Part shown: positions 63,201 to 64,000 of the stretch, piece by piece
Layout: each line of letters begins with the position of its first letter
How positions within the stretch are numbered: position 1 is the stretch's first letter
NCBI GenBank assembly: GCA_947650365.1
Contig: OX393550.1
Coordinates: forward strand, 103,810,843 to 103,874,842
Direction: 5' to 3'
Source: Chamaelirium japonicum
Taxonomy: Eukaryota; Streptophyta; Magnoliopsida; Liliales; Melanthiaceae
Length of the DNA stretch: 64,000 bases
Made by a program: the position numbers and the translations under genes
Notes under the pieces: model-generated
The model's database searches: none
The model's input: only the letters and a program-made list of their open reading frames with translations
What the model was told of the DNA's origin: nothing

Positions 63201-64000
63201 CGAGTAGACTCTTCTACAGGAGCTGAGGCACAGGAGCAGCAGTAGGAGTCCAGCAGTCAGTTGAGTAGCAGCTTTTTTTTTCTATTTATGTCAATCTTAG
63301 TAGTGGTACCTTTTCATCGGATGTAATCGAATTGGTTTGGAATAAGTTTCTATTAGTTAGTTAGTTTGATAAGTGATAATGTGCCAGCTGAATTTTCTTT
63401 GGGTAGGCCTCTCCTCAAGGCCCCAAGCCTAGGTTAGATCACCACAAAAATATAAAATGAATAACTGACCAAATTTGACAAGCCAGTAGATAGGACCTTC
63501 AGACAGATGCACCGAGTATTCGGGAGCGGGTGAGATACTCGGCTCGCCGTTGGAGGCTTGAGCCGCGTGCTCCTTTAGAGTATATTCTGTTAGTATGTTG
63601 TGACATCGTTGAGTCGCATGTACTGAAAGGATATCCCTTTTAAAGGTCGAGCCTGATCTTTGTTTCTCCCCCTTCTTTCATTTGCTTGTGTGTGAGCGTA
63701 GAAAGAGCCCAGTGAGAATCCTAAATTGGCATAGTTAAGTAACCATACCCATAACCCTCTTCCTTTCTCACCTCATACCCCAGGAATCAGTCTTCAGATT
63801 TCTGATGCATGCATGTTCTATCTATGTTAGATCTACATGTTAGAGATCATACCTGCGTGCAGATTCTTTCACCGCGATAAGTTTCTTCTTTGTCGATGGA
63901 GACGGGCTTGGATCTGCTTGATATAGCTTCGGTGCGATAGCCATAACTTTCTGTTCCAAACTCGGATTGGACTGAAATTTGGACTGCAAGTAGCCAACTT
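60296..64000 (+). mobile_element. Probable large LTR/leader of an unidentified retroelement
   Basis: Starts TGTAATACCCGG. It holds a CT-rich segment (60660-61130), a TATA box CTATAAATAAAGCCC (about 61137), a CT-rich leader and AG/GTCAGCC-type splice-like sequence at about 61285, then 2.7 kb without ORFs. ACTCATTCCCACGAGTAG near 63190 resembles sequence in some plant gypsy LTRs. No LTR partner, PBS or duplication is visible before the window ends, so this is inference. Confidence 0.35.
61137..61145 (+). promoter_or_regulatory. Candidate TATA box
   Basis: TATAAATAA preceded by a C run and followed by CT-rich leader-like sequence; the strongest core-promoter match in 60300-64000. Confidence 0.5.

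Overview
This window is repeat-dense nuclear DNA of a flowering plant. The evidence is spliced plant-style genes, Cassandra elements (LTR retrotransposon miniatures with 5S rRNA-derived LTRs), a Tat-lineage Ty3/gypsy element with two RNase H domains, plant-type MuDR and hAT remnants, and abundant MITEs. The overall character suggests a monocot, but the species cannot be fixed from sequence alone. Two host genes look plausible: an F-box/LRR-type gene at 10270-11367 (minus strand) and an unrecognised six-exon gene at 13280-18213 (plus strand). Almost everything else is mobile DNA or its debris.

Layout. (1) 1-5557 is a chain of ten hairpin-like foldback elements, most of them bounded by (TA)n microsatellite. 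Four families occur twice. One pair (4141-5314) forms a 1.17-kb palindrome of palindromes. (2) 5558-8870 holds an unidentified gene relic split by a Cassandra element that itself carries a MITE. (3) About 8976-24104 (copy A) and 24572-47569 (copy B) are collinear direct copies of one ancestral unit of roughly 3.7 kb: AT-rich flank, F-box gene, LTR-like piece, Tourist-type MITE, CT repeat and a tiny TRIM. Copy A also holds the six-exon gene, a retroposon and a hAT element. Copy B has a broken F-box gene, a solo LTR and a 16.65-kb Tat retrotransposon (28767-45418) with perfect AATAC target duplications. (4) 48131-60111 is a nest. A MuDR-type transposase relic is cut by a SINE fragment, a poly-A retroposon and a copia element. 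The copia gag is cut in turn by a 5.5-kb composite of Cassandra LTRs in head-to-head arrays that contains the 3' half of another copia and an LTR fragment. (5) 60112-64000 is non-coding. It contains a CT-rich promoter-like segment with a TATA box and is probably part of a large LTR retroelement leaving the window.

The parts do not form a pathway; they record successive insertion, duplication and rearrangement. The most unusual items are the (TA)n-embedded hairpin cluster, the inverted Cassandra multimer flanked by the same 5-bp duplication (GCCAA), the long antisense ORF with an intron inside the Tat element, the six-exon gene with a duplicated 60-bp exon, and a 338-bp LTR retroelement with LTRs of only 71-82 bp.
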